This document shows positions 10,881 to 22,800 of a DNA stretch of 64,000 nucleotides, one piece after another. Location of the stretch: NCBI GenBank assembly GCA_019914945.1, contig CM034101.1:6459188-6523187 (forward strand), given 5' to 3'. Source of the stretch: Typha latifolia. Its lineage: Eukaryota > Streptophyta > Magnoliopsida > Poales > Typhaceae. The position numbers and the translations under genes are program-made. Every line of letters begins with the position of its first letter. Position 1 is the first letter of the stretch. Under the pieces are notes generated by a model. It worked only from the letters and a program-made list of their open reading frames with translations. It had not been told where the DNA came from and did not search any database.

Positions 10881-11706
10881 TGTTAAATTCTCAAACTAAA
10901 GATAGGTTACGCAATGATTCCTTCAAGATCTGGATGTATTATAGGAATCAATCCACGCAACTGTGGGAACATATTTGTCAAATATTCTGTGATAGTCAGA
11001 AAATTATGAAACTAATTGGATTAGATCCATAACTTCCTTATCTACAACTTTCATACTACGCCCTTCACAGATTCATACTATGACAGGGACAAAAACACAG
11101 AATAACGTGGGTGATAGTGGTGGTAACGGGTGGAGTGGATGTTAGTGTTATGGATGGATATGGAGATGAAGATGAATTGTGGATGTGATTTAGGGATATA
11201 GAAGAAGGGAATGAAGTAGTCGAGATTCCAAAGAAGAGGGGTGGCTCAACAGTCGAGGGAGACTTTGCCAACGATAGAGGAGGAAGGATGGTTAAAAGGG
11301 AGGAGGGAGATTAGAGTAGATAGATGATAGAGATGCAATAAATCAATAATCCAATAGCATAATAAATTTGGCTATCATCCACATATATATAGAGGCTAGC
11401 CAACAAGTCCTAAAACAATATGTAACCCTAATACTAGAGGATTTTCGTCTATCGTGTTTGAACGCGCTCGATCGCGTTCGAACGCACCAAAAGATGTTCT
11501 CTGTATGTGCGAACACAGGCATTGGAACTCGCCCGACCGTGTTCTAACGCACAATATGCGTTCTCGTATTTACAAACCCGATGGCAGGCATTCGCAAGGG
11601 CATTCGAACGTGACCCCACCTGCGTTCGAACGCGACTTACATGAATTTTATTTTAATAAAAATAAATAGCTAATGCAGTAAGAAAAGATCCTAACTAAAC
11701 GTATCA
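10881..11706 (-). repeat. Gypsy 5' LTR
   Basis: 826 bp, plus-strand ends TGTTAAATTC...GTATCA, partner of 5162-6012. The TTCGAA array is at about 11455-11635 and the TATA-like box at 11383-11392, so on the element's strand the array lies upstream of the TATA box. Confidence 0.93.
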
Positions 11707-11711
11707 TGGTC

Positions 11712-12800
11712 CCTTTGGGTCGGGACCATCACAAGGTGTTTAGCGCGGTGTGGCTCTATGGTATGTCAAGAGAGATGGCCACCCTAGAGAGGAAGATGGC
11801 ATTCGGTGGAGATGGTGGTCGAAGCTAAGTTACAATACTCCTAATGCAAAGAAAATAGATACTGATATTGATTGATTAGAGAGAATGCTCTCCACACCCT
11901 TTATTTGACAACTATCTAAATCAGTTCAAATGACTTGATTCAACTAGATCAGCTCTCGCTTGTTGAGCTCAGGTCTGACTAATCCCCTAGGAACAACTAC
12001 ATGCTGAAATAAAAGATTAAATTCTTGGGTCTAATCTAAGATACAATTTAATTAAACAAATGATTAACCAAAACTAATTAAATTAAAATCTCAAGCCCTT
12101 ATTGCAATTTTGCAAGCCGTCTTGGTTCGAACCCATTGTTGCCGTGTCTGCTACTTCGGCTCAAGCTGTTAGGAAGGTGAAAGAACTCATCTTTCACAAA
12201 TTAGAAATAATTTTTACTATGCTAGAAGTGAAGGTAATATTTTATGAATTAATGAAATGACAGCCAAATGAATATAATATTACTATTAAGTATCTATTTT
12301 CGTCAAAGCAAGTTGATTATTTTATCGACATTATTGAAGATGAACATCTCTTGTTAATGTTTGGAGTATGCTCATTGTATAAAATAAACTATATAATTAT
12401 TTGATAGTAGATTATAGAAGCATGGAGATGGAATATTCGTGAATTCCCCAGATATATCAGTAAATATATATCTATGGATTATGAAAAAATTTATCTCTGA
12501 TTTCATATATTTTTTATGAATTCTGTAGCTATAAATTTGGATTTCGTACATATATTTTCGGATTGTTGATATAGGTTGTCTAGAGTCCTCTCTATGTATA
12601 TATTATTTCCTCCATTGTTATACTACTCTCTATGTTGAAAGAGGACAATAGCATATAGTATAGATGTGAAGTTATTTTAGTTATTTCTATTGGTGAAGTG
12701 AAAAAGAAAGAGTTTGCTGCAAAATTCTTCATTGGTATTGAAAAGAACAAGAATGGACTAATGTTATATTGCTGCAGGAGAAGAATGGAGAATTAATGTA
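11712..12800. other. Intergenic DNA without recognisable gene
   Basis: Flank of the gypsy insertion. It starts with a short inverted repeat (GGTCCCTTTGGGTCGGGACC, completed by the pre-insertion TGGTC) and becomes AT-rich. No ORF, exon pattern or terminal repeats were found. Confidence 0.45.
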
Positions 12801-13280
12801 GTGGACCAGCCTAATGTGGGTTTATTTGAGGTGATGGTGGTGGGTGGTTCAGTGGTGGGGTCATTGGAGATGATGAAAGCAAAAAAGAATAATTGAGATG
12901 ATGATGATGGTGCAGAGTAGTTCTGTGATTTAGAAAGGAAGAAGTGGGAGAAGATGGTCAGACCTATAGAAGGAGGATCAGATCGACGAATGAGAAGGGA
13001 GGAGTTTGCCGATAGCTAGAATTTGAGAGAGGGCGAAGATGGCCAACTTTAGTGGACTAGGGGGATCGATAGTTGAGGAAGAAAGGAATGACATCGGTTT
13101 GACAGGGTCGGCCTTTGATTGAAAGAGAAGATTGAGAGAGATAAGAGGTATGAGAAGGTAAAAAATAACAATATTTTTAATGCCATAAACGTCACTGCTT
13201 GCCACATATTTATTTTGAGGCTAACCCTAATAACTCAAAATTAAATAAGCTGTAAACCTCAAACAACAATTGAAATAACT

Positions 13281-15830
13281 TGTAACAACCTATCTAAAAA
13301 AAAATCATTGCATGGCACGACACAGCCAACCATAGAGTGGTCGGCCTCGTGCCATGGCCATGCAGTGGTAGGAAGGGAGGGCACCACGCACCCCAGCCGC
13401 CGGCCCGGCCAATCTAGCCGAGCCAGCTAGCGCGGTGAGCCCTATTGCCGCCGCCGCAGCCTCCCTCCCCACCGCCTCTCTCTCTCTCTCTCTCAAACTT
13501 TCTCTCTCTTTTCCCTCGTGTCACCGCCGGCTTGTTGCCACCAGGGTAAGCCTCTCTCTTTCCCTCTCTCTCTCTCTATCTCTCTCTCTTTTGCCCTTGG
13601 GCTCGGGCTCGCTAGAGTTGAGCCGTCGACGAGAGGCCGACCACTGGATGGCCACTAGCGGCCGATGCCCTCCCCGCCGGCCCGGGTCCGCAACCCCTTC
13701 CTTTCCCTCCTCCCTTCTTCTCCTCTTCTCTTCTTCTTTCTTCTTTCCTTTTCTTCTTCCTTTCTTATTCTTCTTCCTCTGCTTCTTCTTTTTCTTCCTA
13801 GGCTTATATATTTATTTATTATTTTATAAAGTAATAACTACATAGTCCCTAATTAATCAAGATATAATTTAATTATAATTAGGTTTTTATCTATATTTAT
13901 ATTTTTATTTATAATAAAAAATCTAGATAGTTATAAAGATAAGTAGAAACTCTCAAACCTAATAAATCATCATATGTTACATGAACGGATTTTAATTAGA
14001 TGAATGACTAACTTCATGCTACTTAAATATTTTCAGATCCCGAAGCCCCTTATGTGAGGCCCCGTGGACCCTATTAAAATGAGTTGTCGCTCGGTTGTCG
14101 GATGTGAGGGATACGTGAGTGATGTTTTCTGATCATATATGAGTAGTCTTATCCCCTAGACACAATTTTCAAATTAGGATATATTATATATTATGTACAT
14201 GTATGTTTTGGTCTTCAGCATGATTATATGAGTTTATCTAAAGATGATTACAGTCGAGCATATTTTATCATGCACGCAATTAGGCTGATATTCGATATGA
14301 GTATGATGATGGTATATAGAGATGAGTAGAGATGACTATACTGTTATAATTTTATATCCAGTTGATCTGTAGTATGAGTATGCATGTTGTGATAGATTAG
14401 CATATATATGCATGTCTTGACTACATAGTTGCAAACTATATTGCATTATTTTTCTCTTAATTCCTATTCCACCTAAATTCCTATTATGCATTGATTTGTT
14501 ATTGTACTGAATATATGCATATGATCTGTCATTTAGAAAGAAAATATGAAATGTGATTGATAGGATAGTTGATAAAAAACGTGAGGATACCTAACTAGGC
14601 GCAAGGGTTAGGGCATGCCTGGAGATGATTGATCACTCGACATAGTCGCGATCCTGTTGGCCTTACATTCGAGGTCGTTAGTCTGTGTGCGCAGCAGACA
14701 TTCAGACACATGTCATTCGCTAGGGCATATGTGGCGAGTTATCCTCACGAGATTTCTATCAGCTAGAAGGGTGCCCGGTCTGGATGGATGTTGATACCCT
14801 AGCGGATGGCGAGGTATGGTTATATTTGAGATACTCTTTGCGGGTGGCGGAGTATGCTCTGAGCCTTTGGACATGATGTTGAGACCGGTACTAGGTGTTG
14901 ACTATGCATAGTGGTCTAGTATGATGATAATTTTTCAGAGATGATATTGATGACTATTGAGAAGTGCATATGATTTCATTATCGTCTGATATACCTAATT
15001 ATCGAGTGGTCATTATGCATCATATGTGATTACATTTGATATCATAACATGGTCATAGAAGGCATGCATCATATGTGTCATATAGATAGAGTTATGATGA
15101 TTGTACGATATAGAGATTTGTTTATACATTGTCGAGAATTTTATACTTTGATTAGTTATGACATGATATCTACTATACATTTATATATTGTTGAAGATAC
15201 ATTCATATACTCATTCATAACATGATATTCCTATGTGATTCATATTATCCAATACATGATTTACTCTTTGTTTGGCATCACTGATTCGGGGTAAAATTTA
15301 TTCACTGAGCCTTTTGCTCATGACTCTCTTTATTTCTTTTCTAACCTTCTCAGATATGTAGTACATGATAGTGACTTGAGATATCTTGAAAAGATATTTT
15401 AGAGCGATGATGACGTGAGCTATAGATGCGAGATGGTATAAATGATAATTTATATAGAAATTGAGTTATACTAGTAATTGATATTTGCACTCTTTTGTAT
15501 TAGACGATGATTTGTATAATACAGGTCGAATCATAGTATACTCTTGTATTAGTTATTTTAGTTGTATTTTGATAGTTTGTCGTGGCTGTGTGAGGTTCTG
15601 CTAGATTATTTAGTGGTCTAGTGTATATTATTGTGGACTTAGATATTCATATGTTAAGTTGGATTATGTGAGCATTGATATATTAGCAAGTTTTATTTGA
15701 TGATGTCATAATTATATGTGCATAGGAGTGGAGCTGTGCGTGACAGGCCCCGCCTATCCTGTCGCGTGAGCCGCATATGCCATGTGGGCGCGTGGGCGTG
15801 CACGTGCTCGTGCTGGGTGGGGGTGTTACA
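13281..15830 (+). mobile_element. Large solo LTR (TGTAAC family), copy A
   Basis: 2,550 bp with ends TGTAACAACC and GGTGTTACA, flanked by an imperfect 5-bp duplication (TAACT at 13276-13280, TAACC at 15831-15835). No internal region or ORF with protein similarity is present, so it is a solo LTR. The layout is shared with 16590, 40475, 40584 and 57776: a GC-rich start containing GTGCCATG, a (CT)n tract (13478-13592), an AT-rich middle, a block with CACTGAGCCTTTTGCTCAT near 15314, and a GC-rich last 100 bp. LTRs of this size and these ends are known in Tekay/Del-like gypsy elements; that assignment is inference. Confidence 0.85.
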
Positions 15831-15849
15831 TAACCTAATTGGACTAAAT

Positions 15850-16330
15850 TAGCATCTGAGCTTTCAAGCACCTCGACGAAGGTTGTTCTCTAGTTCGGGC
15901 ATTCGAATGATGTTAGTTGGGCATTCACACGCCATTAGCTAGATGTTTGAACGCCTCAATAAAGGCTTCTGACGGGTATTCGAATGTCTTTGGATATGGT
16001 TCGAGCACTTTGACGAAGGCCGCTCCCGCCTGACGGTGTCCAAATATCATTAGATGCAGTTTGAGCACTTCAACAAAGGCTGCTCTTAGGGCCAGCATTT
16101 GAATGTCGTTGCCTTGGTGTTCAAACACACCTCGACAAAGGCTATTCTCAGATAGAGGCGTTCGAATGTCCTTGATTTGGTGTTGAAACACTTTGATAAA
16201 GGTCGAACACCATTGACTTGGAATTCAAAACACCTCAACAAAAAGCTGCTCTTGGATTGGAGCATTTGAACGCCGTTGATCGGGCATTCGAACGCTTCGA
16301 TAAGTCATGTTCGGTAATTTGAATATTATT
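15850..16330. repeat. Degenerate tandem repeat, unit about 60 bp
   Basis: About eight units, each with a TTCGAA- or TTTGAA-like motif and a GACGAAGGC-like motif; the latter recurs near 15877, 15957, 16013, 16073, 16134, 16195, 16236 and 16298. It corresponds to the TTCGAA array of the diverged gypsy-type LTR. It reads partly open on the minus strand only because of the repeat; no protein is proposed. Confidence 0.6.
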
Positions 16331-16340
16331 GGTGGGGCAT

Positions 16341-16584
16341 TCAACCACCCGAGCTCTTGATCAAATCACATTAATTAATCTTCTCTCACCACCTATCTAT
16401 TTAAAGTATACATTACATTCTCTTTTCGAATGAGTATAAAAATAGAAAAATATAAAAAAATAATAACATTTACTATTGAAGGTCATAGTTATTTGGTCCC
16501 GGCGTTAATTATTTATAACTGAAATGAGTAAAGCTCAAAAAAAAATTAAATAGTCAGTAAGACAAATAATAATTAGTTTATGGT
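16341..16584. other. Intergenic segment between two LTRs
   Basis: AT-rich, no ORF. Its right end (GCAAA, 16585-16589) is the target site of the next solo LTR and was originally joined to 19473. Confidence 0.5.
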
Positions 16585-16589
16585 GCAAA

Positions 16590-16959
16590 TGTAACAACCT
16601 AGCCTAAAAAAAAATTTAGTTTTGCATGGGCACGACGTGGTTGGCCACAGTGTGGCCGGCCTCGTGCCCATGCAACTGGGCATGGTGTGGGGGTGTCATG
16701 CACCCCCTAGCGTGGCCGTAGCCATCCGGCTGCAGCCAGTTGGCCATGGCAGGCTCCAACGCCGCCGTAGTCGCCGCCAACCCCCCCTCCCCCCCACTGC
16801 CTCTCTCTCTCCCTCTAAATATCTCTTTATCTCTCTCCCTCTCCCGCTGCCAGTGTCGGCCTGCGACCGCCGCCGCCGCTACCTCCACTAACACGGTGAG
16901 CCTCCTCTCTCTCTCTTTCTCTCACTCTCTCTCTCTCTTTCTCTCACTCACTCTCTCTC

Positions 16960-16997
<38 letters not shown>

Positions 16998-19467
16998 TTT
17001 CTTACTTTGGGCTCAGGCCCGTCGGAGCCGAGCCGCCGGCGAGAGGCCGACAGCTGGCTGGCCACCAGCTGCTAGTGCCCTCCCCGCCGGCCTAGGTTTG
17101 CACCTCCCTCCTCTTTCTTCCCTTCTTCTCTTCTCTTCTTCTTCTTCCTTCTTCTTCTTCCTTCTTCTTCCTTCTTTTCTTCTTCTTCTTCCTCAGCTGC
17201 TTCTTCTCTTCTTATTTTTCTGGAACAATGATCCATTATCCTTTTTTATTTTATTATTTATTTATTTAGGTATTTCTGTCTTAATTAATACAAATAAATT
17301 TAGACATTATTTATTTTAATAATAATACATATTCATCATTATGATTATTGTTAATTAAAGTTTATTGATGATTAATTAGGTTATAAACTATTACACATAA
17401 ATATAGGTAATACTTATATTTATTTATTTACTTATATGTATATTAGATTAATAGATAGATTTGTAAATTATAATTATTAGATTTATATTCTAATATTCTT
17501 ATGATATACATTTTAAGTAATTCTATTAATTTATTATATATTGTTATTTTTGTAACAAATAAAATACTAGGCTTATGTATTTATTTATTATTTTATAAAG
17601 TAATCTTTAATTAATCAAGATATAATTATAGTTAGGTTTTCATCTATATTTTTATTTTTATCTGTAATTAAAAATCTAGCTAGTAATAAAAATAAGTAGA
17701 AATTCTAGAACCTTCTAAATTATCATATATTACATGAACGGGTTTTAATCAGATAAACGACTAACATCATGCTACCTAAATAATTTCATATTTCAACCCC
17801 CTATTTAGGATCCCGTAGACTTAGTTATCGAGGCTTAATCATTGTTATAGCAACGTGAACGAGTGGTTGTTTGATATTTGCAGTAGTGGTGAGTAGTCTT
17901 ATCCCCTAGACGCCTTTCTCAAATTATGATATATTATATCTTATGTACATGCATGTTTTGGCCTCCAGCATGATTATATGGCTTTATATATAGATGATTT
18001 CAGTCAAGCATATTTTTATCATGCATTTGATTAGGCTGATATGAGATATGAGTCCATTGGTGACATATAGAGATGATTATACTGTTATAGTTTTTATGTC
18101 GGGATGATCTCTATCATGAGTATGCATGTGATAGGTTAGCAAAAGTATCATGTGTTAGATACATGGTTAGAGTCGGCATTGTATCATTTTTCTCTTGGCT
18201 TCTTTACCATCTAAATTACTGAGCTGCATGATCTGTTGTCGTACTGGATATATATGCATATGATTTATCATGTATAGGAAATCATAAAAGTATATGTGTA
18301 TGTGATGTGATGTGATGGCTGAAACGGTATCTGGTTCAGACTAGTACTGAACATACTCTTAGCGTATGGCAGAGTATGGTGATGGCTGATGGTTGTATTT
18401 TTAGCGTATGATAGGGTACAACTATCATTGATATACTATTAGTGTATGGCAGGGTATGATTACTTTCTTCTGAGATACCCTTAGCATATGATAGGGTATG
18501 ATTTATCCATAGAGATATCCTTAGCGTATGGCAGGGTATGATTTATCCACAGAGATACCCTTAGTGTATGGCAATGTATGATTATGATAGTGAAAGATAT
18601 GTGGATTATATCTGGCTCTGACATATACGATTATTTAGTGGTTGGCATGCATCATGCATCATCATTGATGTGACTAGTACCATTGGATCATAATTGATAT
18701 ACATGATATGTTGTTATATTTGGTGATGTTATATAGTAATTTTATCATGTGATATATTTTTGGTTGAGGATATAATATGCTCATTCATGAGAATTGATTT
18801 CATTCATATATATGTCATTGAGGATACATACATACATATTCATACATGACATCATGCTGCTTTTTTATTCATATTATTCAGTATATGATTTACTCTCTAT
18901 TTGACATCACTGATTCGAGGTAAGGTTTATTCACTGAGCCTTTTGCTCATGATTCTCCTTATTTCTTTTCTAACCCCCACAAATAATATGGTACGTGATA
19001 CCGACTTGAGATATTCCGATGAGATATTTTAGAAAGATGAGGTGAGCTATAGAAGCGAGATGGTATAGAAGATAGTTTAATCAGATATTGAGTTGTACCA
19101 TTATTTTATATTTGTACTTCATTGTATAGATAATAATTGGTATAATACAAGTCAGACTATAGTGTATTATTGTATCAGTTGTTTAGTTATACCTTGATGG
19201 TTTGTTGTGGCCTGTGTGGGATCAGATTAATTAGTGATCTAGTGTATATTATTGTGGACTTGGATATTCACATGTTAACAGGTTTATTTAGTTAATAGTA
19301 TATTTTATTTGGTGTTGGATTATGTGAGCATGGATATCTTAGCAAGTAGTATTTGATGATGTCATGATTATATGGGCATAGGAGAGTATCTGTGCATGAT
19401 GAGCCCCGCTCGACCTGTCTCGTGCACCGCGCGTGTCGTGTGGGCGCATGCGCATGCACGCGTTACA
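16590..19467 (+). mobile_element. Large solo LTR (TGTAAC family), copy B
   Basis: 2,878 bp with ends TGTAACAACC and GCGTTACA, flanked by a perfect 5-bp duplication GCAAA (16585-16589 and 19468-19472). The layout matches copy A: GC-rich start, (CT)n tract at about 16800-16996, AT-rich middle, CACTGAGCC block near 18935, GC-rich end. It has no internal coding region. It ends 428 bp upstream of the transketolase ATG, so any promoter or silencing activity could reach that gene. Confidence 0.92.
18340..18580 (+). repeat. Short tandem repeat inside solo LTR B
   Basis: Five to six units of roughly 45-60 bp built on TTAGCGTATGGCAGGGTATG, replacing the less repetitive GCGGATGGC region of the other copies (compare 14810-14860 and 45725-45785). 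Probably expanded locally by slippage or unequal exchange. Confidence 0.7.
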
Positions 19468-19472
19468 GCAAA

Positions 19473-19895
19473 TCTCCCCATATTCAAACCAAACCATGAA
19501 AAGCCGAGTTTTTCACCAAAATTTCCAAATATAAATCTCAGTACGCCCCTAATAAATCTTAGCTCTTTGCAACATCCAAAAGATGGTCAAAGTTATCAAT
19601 TAATCTTAAACTAAAAACCTGGCCTAAACTAACCACCAATAGCCAGCTCTAAAGCTTCCCAATAACTTCCCAAACAATAAACCCATTCCCTTCCCCAAAC
19701 TACATTCCCACGGAAGATACCTAACAACACGTGGAATGATTTCCTACTGCTTCGAACGGTTCTGATCCTCTCCCCCTTCCCATCCAACGGTTAATATTCA
19801 ATACGTCTTCCAATTTCCCTTTTTAGCCCATCGAGTCACCTCCTATTTATATACTTCCACACTATAGAGAAAGAGAGATCGATAGAAACATAGCA
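19473..19895 (+). promoter_or_regulatory. Transketolase promoter region
   Basis: The 423 bp between the solo LTR and the start codon. It holds a G-box core CACGTG (19728-19733, in ACACGTGG), a light- and bZIP/bHLH-type element common in photosynthesis genes, and a TATA box (TATTTATATA, about 19845-19854) 42 bp before the ATG, which implies a very short 5' UTR of about 10-20 nt. Element identities are known motifs; their activity here is inferred. Confidence 0.65.
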
Positions 19896-22800
19896 ATGGC
19901 GATGTCGTCCTCGTCGATGACGGCCTCCAAGGCCATGATAGCCCGACCAATCTCCGATCTAACCCGGTTTAATCCGGTCAGACCGAACCGACTCGCCCTC
20001 CCGGTTCGCTCCCTTTCGGGCTGTGGCGCCGCCAGCATGGCATATCGGCCGCGGAGAGCCACCTCCGCGAGATCAGAGGCTGCGGTGGGTTCGGAGGAGA
20101 AGAAGAGCTCGGCGCCGGTTACGACAGATTTGGTGGAGAATTCGGTGAACACGATCCGGTTCCTAGCCATCGACGCCGTGGAGAAGGCCAACTCCGGCCA
20201 CCCGGGTCTCCCCATGGGTTGCGCTCCGATAGGCCACATACTCTACGATGAGGTCATGCGATTTAATCCGAAGAACCCGTATTGGTTTAATAGAGATCGG
20301 TTTGTTCTCTCGGCGGGGCATGGGTGCATGCTCCAGTATGCCCTGCTCCACCTCGCCGGATATGATAGCGTAACGGTACGCCACTCTTGATCAATTTTAT
20401 CTTTTTTTCTTGATATTATAGATGGATTTGATTTGAAATTGTGGATTTGGTCGGAAAAAGATTGCAACTTGGTGTTGATAGGAGCTTGTTAGATATTGAG
20501 AAGAGTGGGGTTTACTCATCGATAGAAGATACTTTGATTGTTTAATTGGAATTTTAAGTGTTAGATTGTAATATGTAAAATGGTTTGCAAAGTTGGATTA
20601 AATGCCAAGGTGGTAACATGATGATTTCATCCTTTTTTATGTTTGTAATTGGATAGTGTCTTAGATAAGAATTGGTTTGACGATTTTAAAGCCATAGGGG
20701 TAGAGCAATCTGGTATTCTTCTATGAAAATATTTTTTTTCTTTATACTAAAAATTGTAGCATAGATTAATTTGTTAGACAAATAGATACTTTTCTTTTTC
20801 TGATGTATGAGAGATTAGATCTACTTTTATTTTTGCTGCTAAAGCCCAACATCAGCCAATCACACTCGGCCGTGCATTTCCAATCTTGTGTAATTTGCTA
20901 CTTCAGCCCTTTGTCTCTGTGTTTTCAAGTCAAGAATTCTTCAGTTCGATTCACCATAAAAAGAAAGAAGAAAGAATAAAAGCCACCAGTCTGCTCCTTG
21001 GATTGGTTCTCGCGAATCACTCCTTCATGCTTTCAGTGGCTTAAGAGTGCCTTCATAGCAAATAATTGATGGAATCTGTACTCTAGTCCTCGACTTGGCT
21101 CCTGCCATTTTAACATAGCCTTCACTAACATAGGCATTTTGAAGGGAGGGGACCTTGTTTCAGAATTTTCTGGTTCCAATACTGAGTATTAGGGATTTCT
21201 AGTTGCATTTGGTTTCTTTTTCAGAATACGGACATAGATACAGTAATGGGAAAACAAACTTGGAGATACACCATAAATTGAGCTGCATATGCTAACCCGC
21301 CGCAGCACATCAGAACTTAGTATGGAAATAATCTGTTTATTTATTTTCTTTAGTTATTGATGAGTGATATTTAATCTTTCAGGAAGAGGATTTGAAAGCT
21401 TTTCGGCAGTGGGGGAGTAAGACTCCTGGTCATCCCGAGAATTTTGAGACACCCGGAGTTGAAGTGACCAGTGGTTTGCATCTTAAACTAAGCATGGTCT
21501 AATTGTTCTTTGTTTAGCAGAATGTGGATAGTTTTGCAAAACTGTCACCTAATTTCTCCTCTTCTCATCTGTATAGTTGAGACTTAATTTACTTACTGTA
21601 TAGGTCCTCTGGGTCAGGGTATTGCAAATGCCGTTGGACTTGCACTTGCTGAGAAACACTTGGCTGCTCGTTTTAATAAGCCTGATATGGAGATTGTTGA
21701 CCACTACACGTAATAAACATCTTCCCGACTCATCTCAATCTTGTTTGACTATCTTCATAATCACTTAGAATTGTATGATGTGAATTTTGGTGCATGCTTG
21801 GGCTTTAGGTATGTTATACTTGGAGATGGCTGCCAAATGGAGGGCATTTCAAATGAAGCTTGTTCTCTTGCTGGCCACTGGGGTCTAGGAAAATTGATTG
21901 CTTTCTATGATGACAATAGCATTTCTATTGATGGAGACACTGACATTGCATTTACAGAAGATGTGAGTGCCCGATTTGAGGCTCTTGGTTGGCACACTAT
22001 CTGGGTAAAGAATGGTAACACAGGTTATGATGAGATCCGTGCTGCTATTAAGGAAGCAAAGGCTGTCAAAGACAAACCGACATTGATTAAGGTCATTATC
22101 ATTTTAATTTTCTCATGTTAAATGAATCTGTGTTTTGGCCTTGACTCATGTTGTAAGGGATGATTTGTACAGGTCACTACTACTATTGGGTATGGATCAC
22201 CTAACAAGTCAAACTCATATAGTGTACACGGGAGTGCATTAGGTACGAAGGAAGTTGATGCAACTAGGCAGAACCTTGGTTGGCCTTATGAGCCCTTCCA
22301 TGTTCCTGATGATGTGAAGAGGTGTGTGACCTTGGAAATTTTGTTCATGGATGAAAATTTTCATTTGATAACCTACTAATTTTATTAATCCATCTCAGGC
22401 ACTGGAGTCAGCATGTTCCCCAAGGTGCTTCTCTTGAGGCTGAATGGAAAGCCAAATTCGCAGAGTATGAAAGCAAGTATAAGCAGGAGGCTGCTGAACT
22501 GAAGGGCATCATAGAAGGAGAACTGCCTGCTGGATGGGAGAAGGCTCTTCCCGTGAGCATTGCTTATACCTTTATATACTTCTGATCTTTCCATGTGGTC
22601 AACAATAGTGAGAGTATCATAATATGTATCTCTAAGTTCTGTTACTTTGTTGTTTGATTTGCAGACATATACCCCTGAAAGTCCTGCTGATGCTACCAGA
22701 AATTTATCTCAACAGTGCTTGAATGCACTCACTAAAGTGCTTCCCGGACTTCTTGGAGGCAGCGCTGATCTTGCATCCTCAAATATGACATTGCTGAAAA

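Larger units (their letters stand above)
5162..11706 (-). mobile_element. Complete Ty3/gypsy chromovirus, decayed
   Basis: A full-length element of 6,545 bp flanked by the 5-bp target duplication TGGTC (5157-5161 and 11707-11711). LTRs are 5162-6012 and 10881-11706. On the minus strand the order is LTR, primer site, gag, protease, reverse transcriptase, RNase H, integrase, chromodomain, LTR, the gypsy order. Over about 120 aligned bases near 5212-5330 and 10928-11046 I count 13 LTR differences (about 11%), so the insertion is old. All coding domains carry nonsense codons or shifts, so it is inactive. A chromodomain at the pol C-terminus places it among chromoviruses; the lineage within them was not decided. 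Confidence 0.95.
12800..16340 (-). repeat. Diverged gypsy-type LTR, split by a solo LTR
   Basis: The purine-rich segment 12820-13140 and the block GCCACATATTTATTTTGAGG followed by CTAACCC (about 13199-13231) match the order seen in the gypsy LTRs (purine-rich block, TATA region with GAGGCTAGC, then CTAACCC). After the solo LTR at 13281-15830 the sequence continues at 15831 with an array of TTCGAA-like motifs, as expected next in such an LTR. Divergence is high and the outer boundaries are not fixed. Confidence 0.5.

Noticed and set aside
13435..13845. Ser/Leu-rich open frames in and around (CT)n tracts (also 16616-17319, 40579-41089, 43606-44334, 60162-60793)
   Set aside because: Low-complexity translations of microsatellites at the same place in each large LTR; no conserved protein.
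19862..20239. Long antisense frame over transketolase exon 1
   Set aside because: Shadow of GC-rich transit-peptide coding sequence; no similarity or support.
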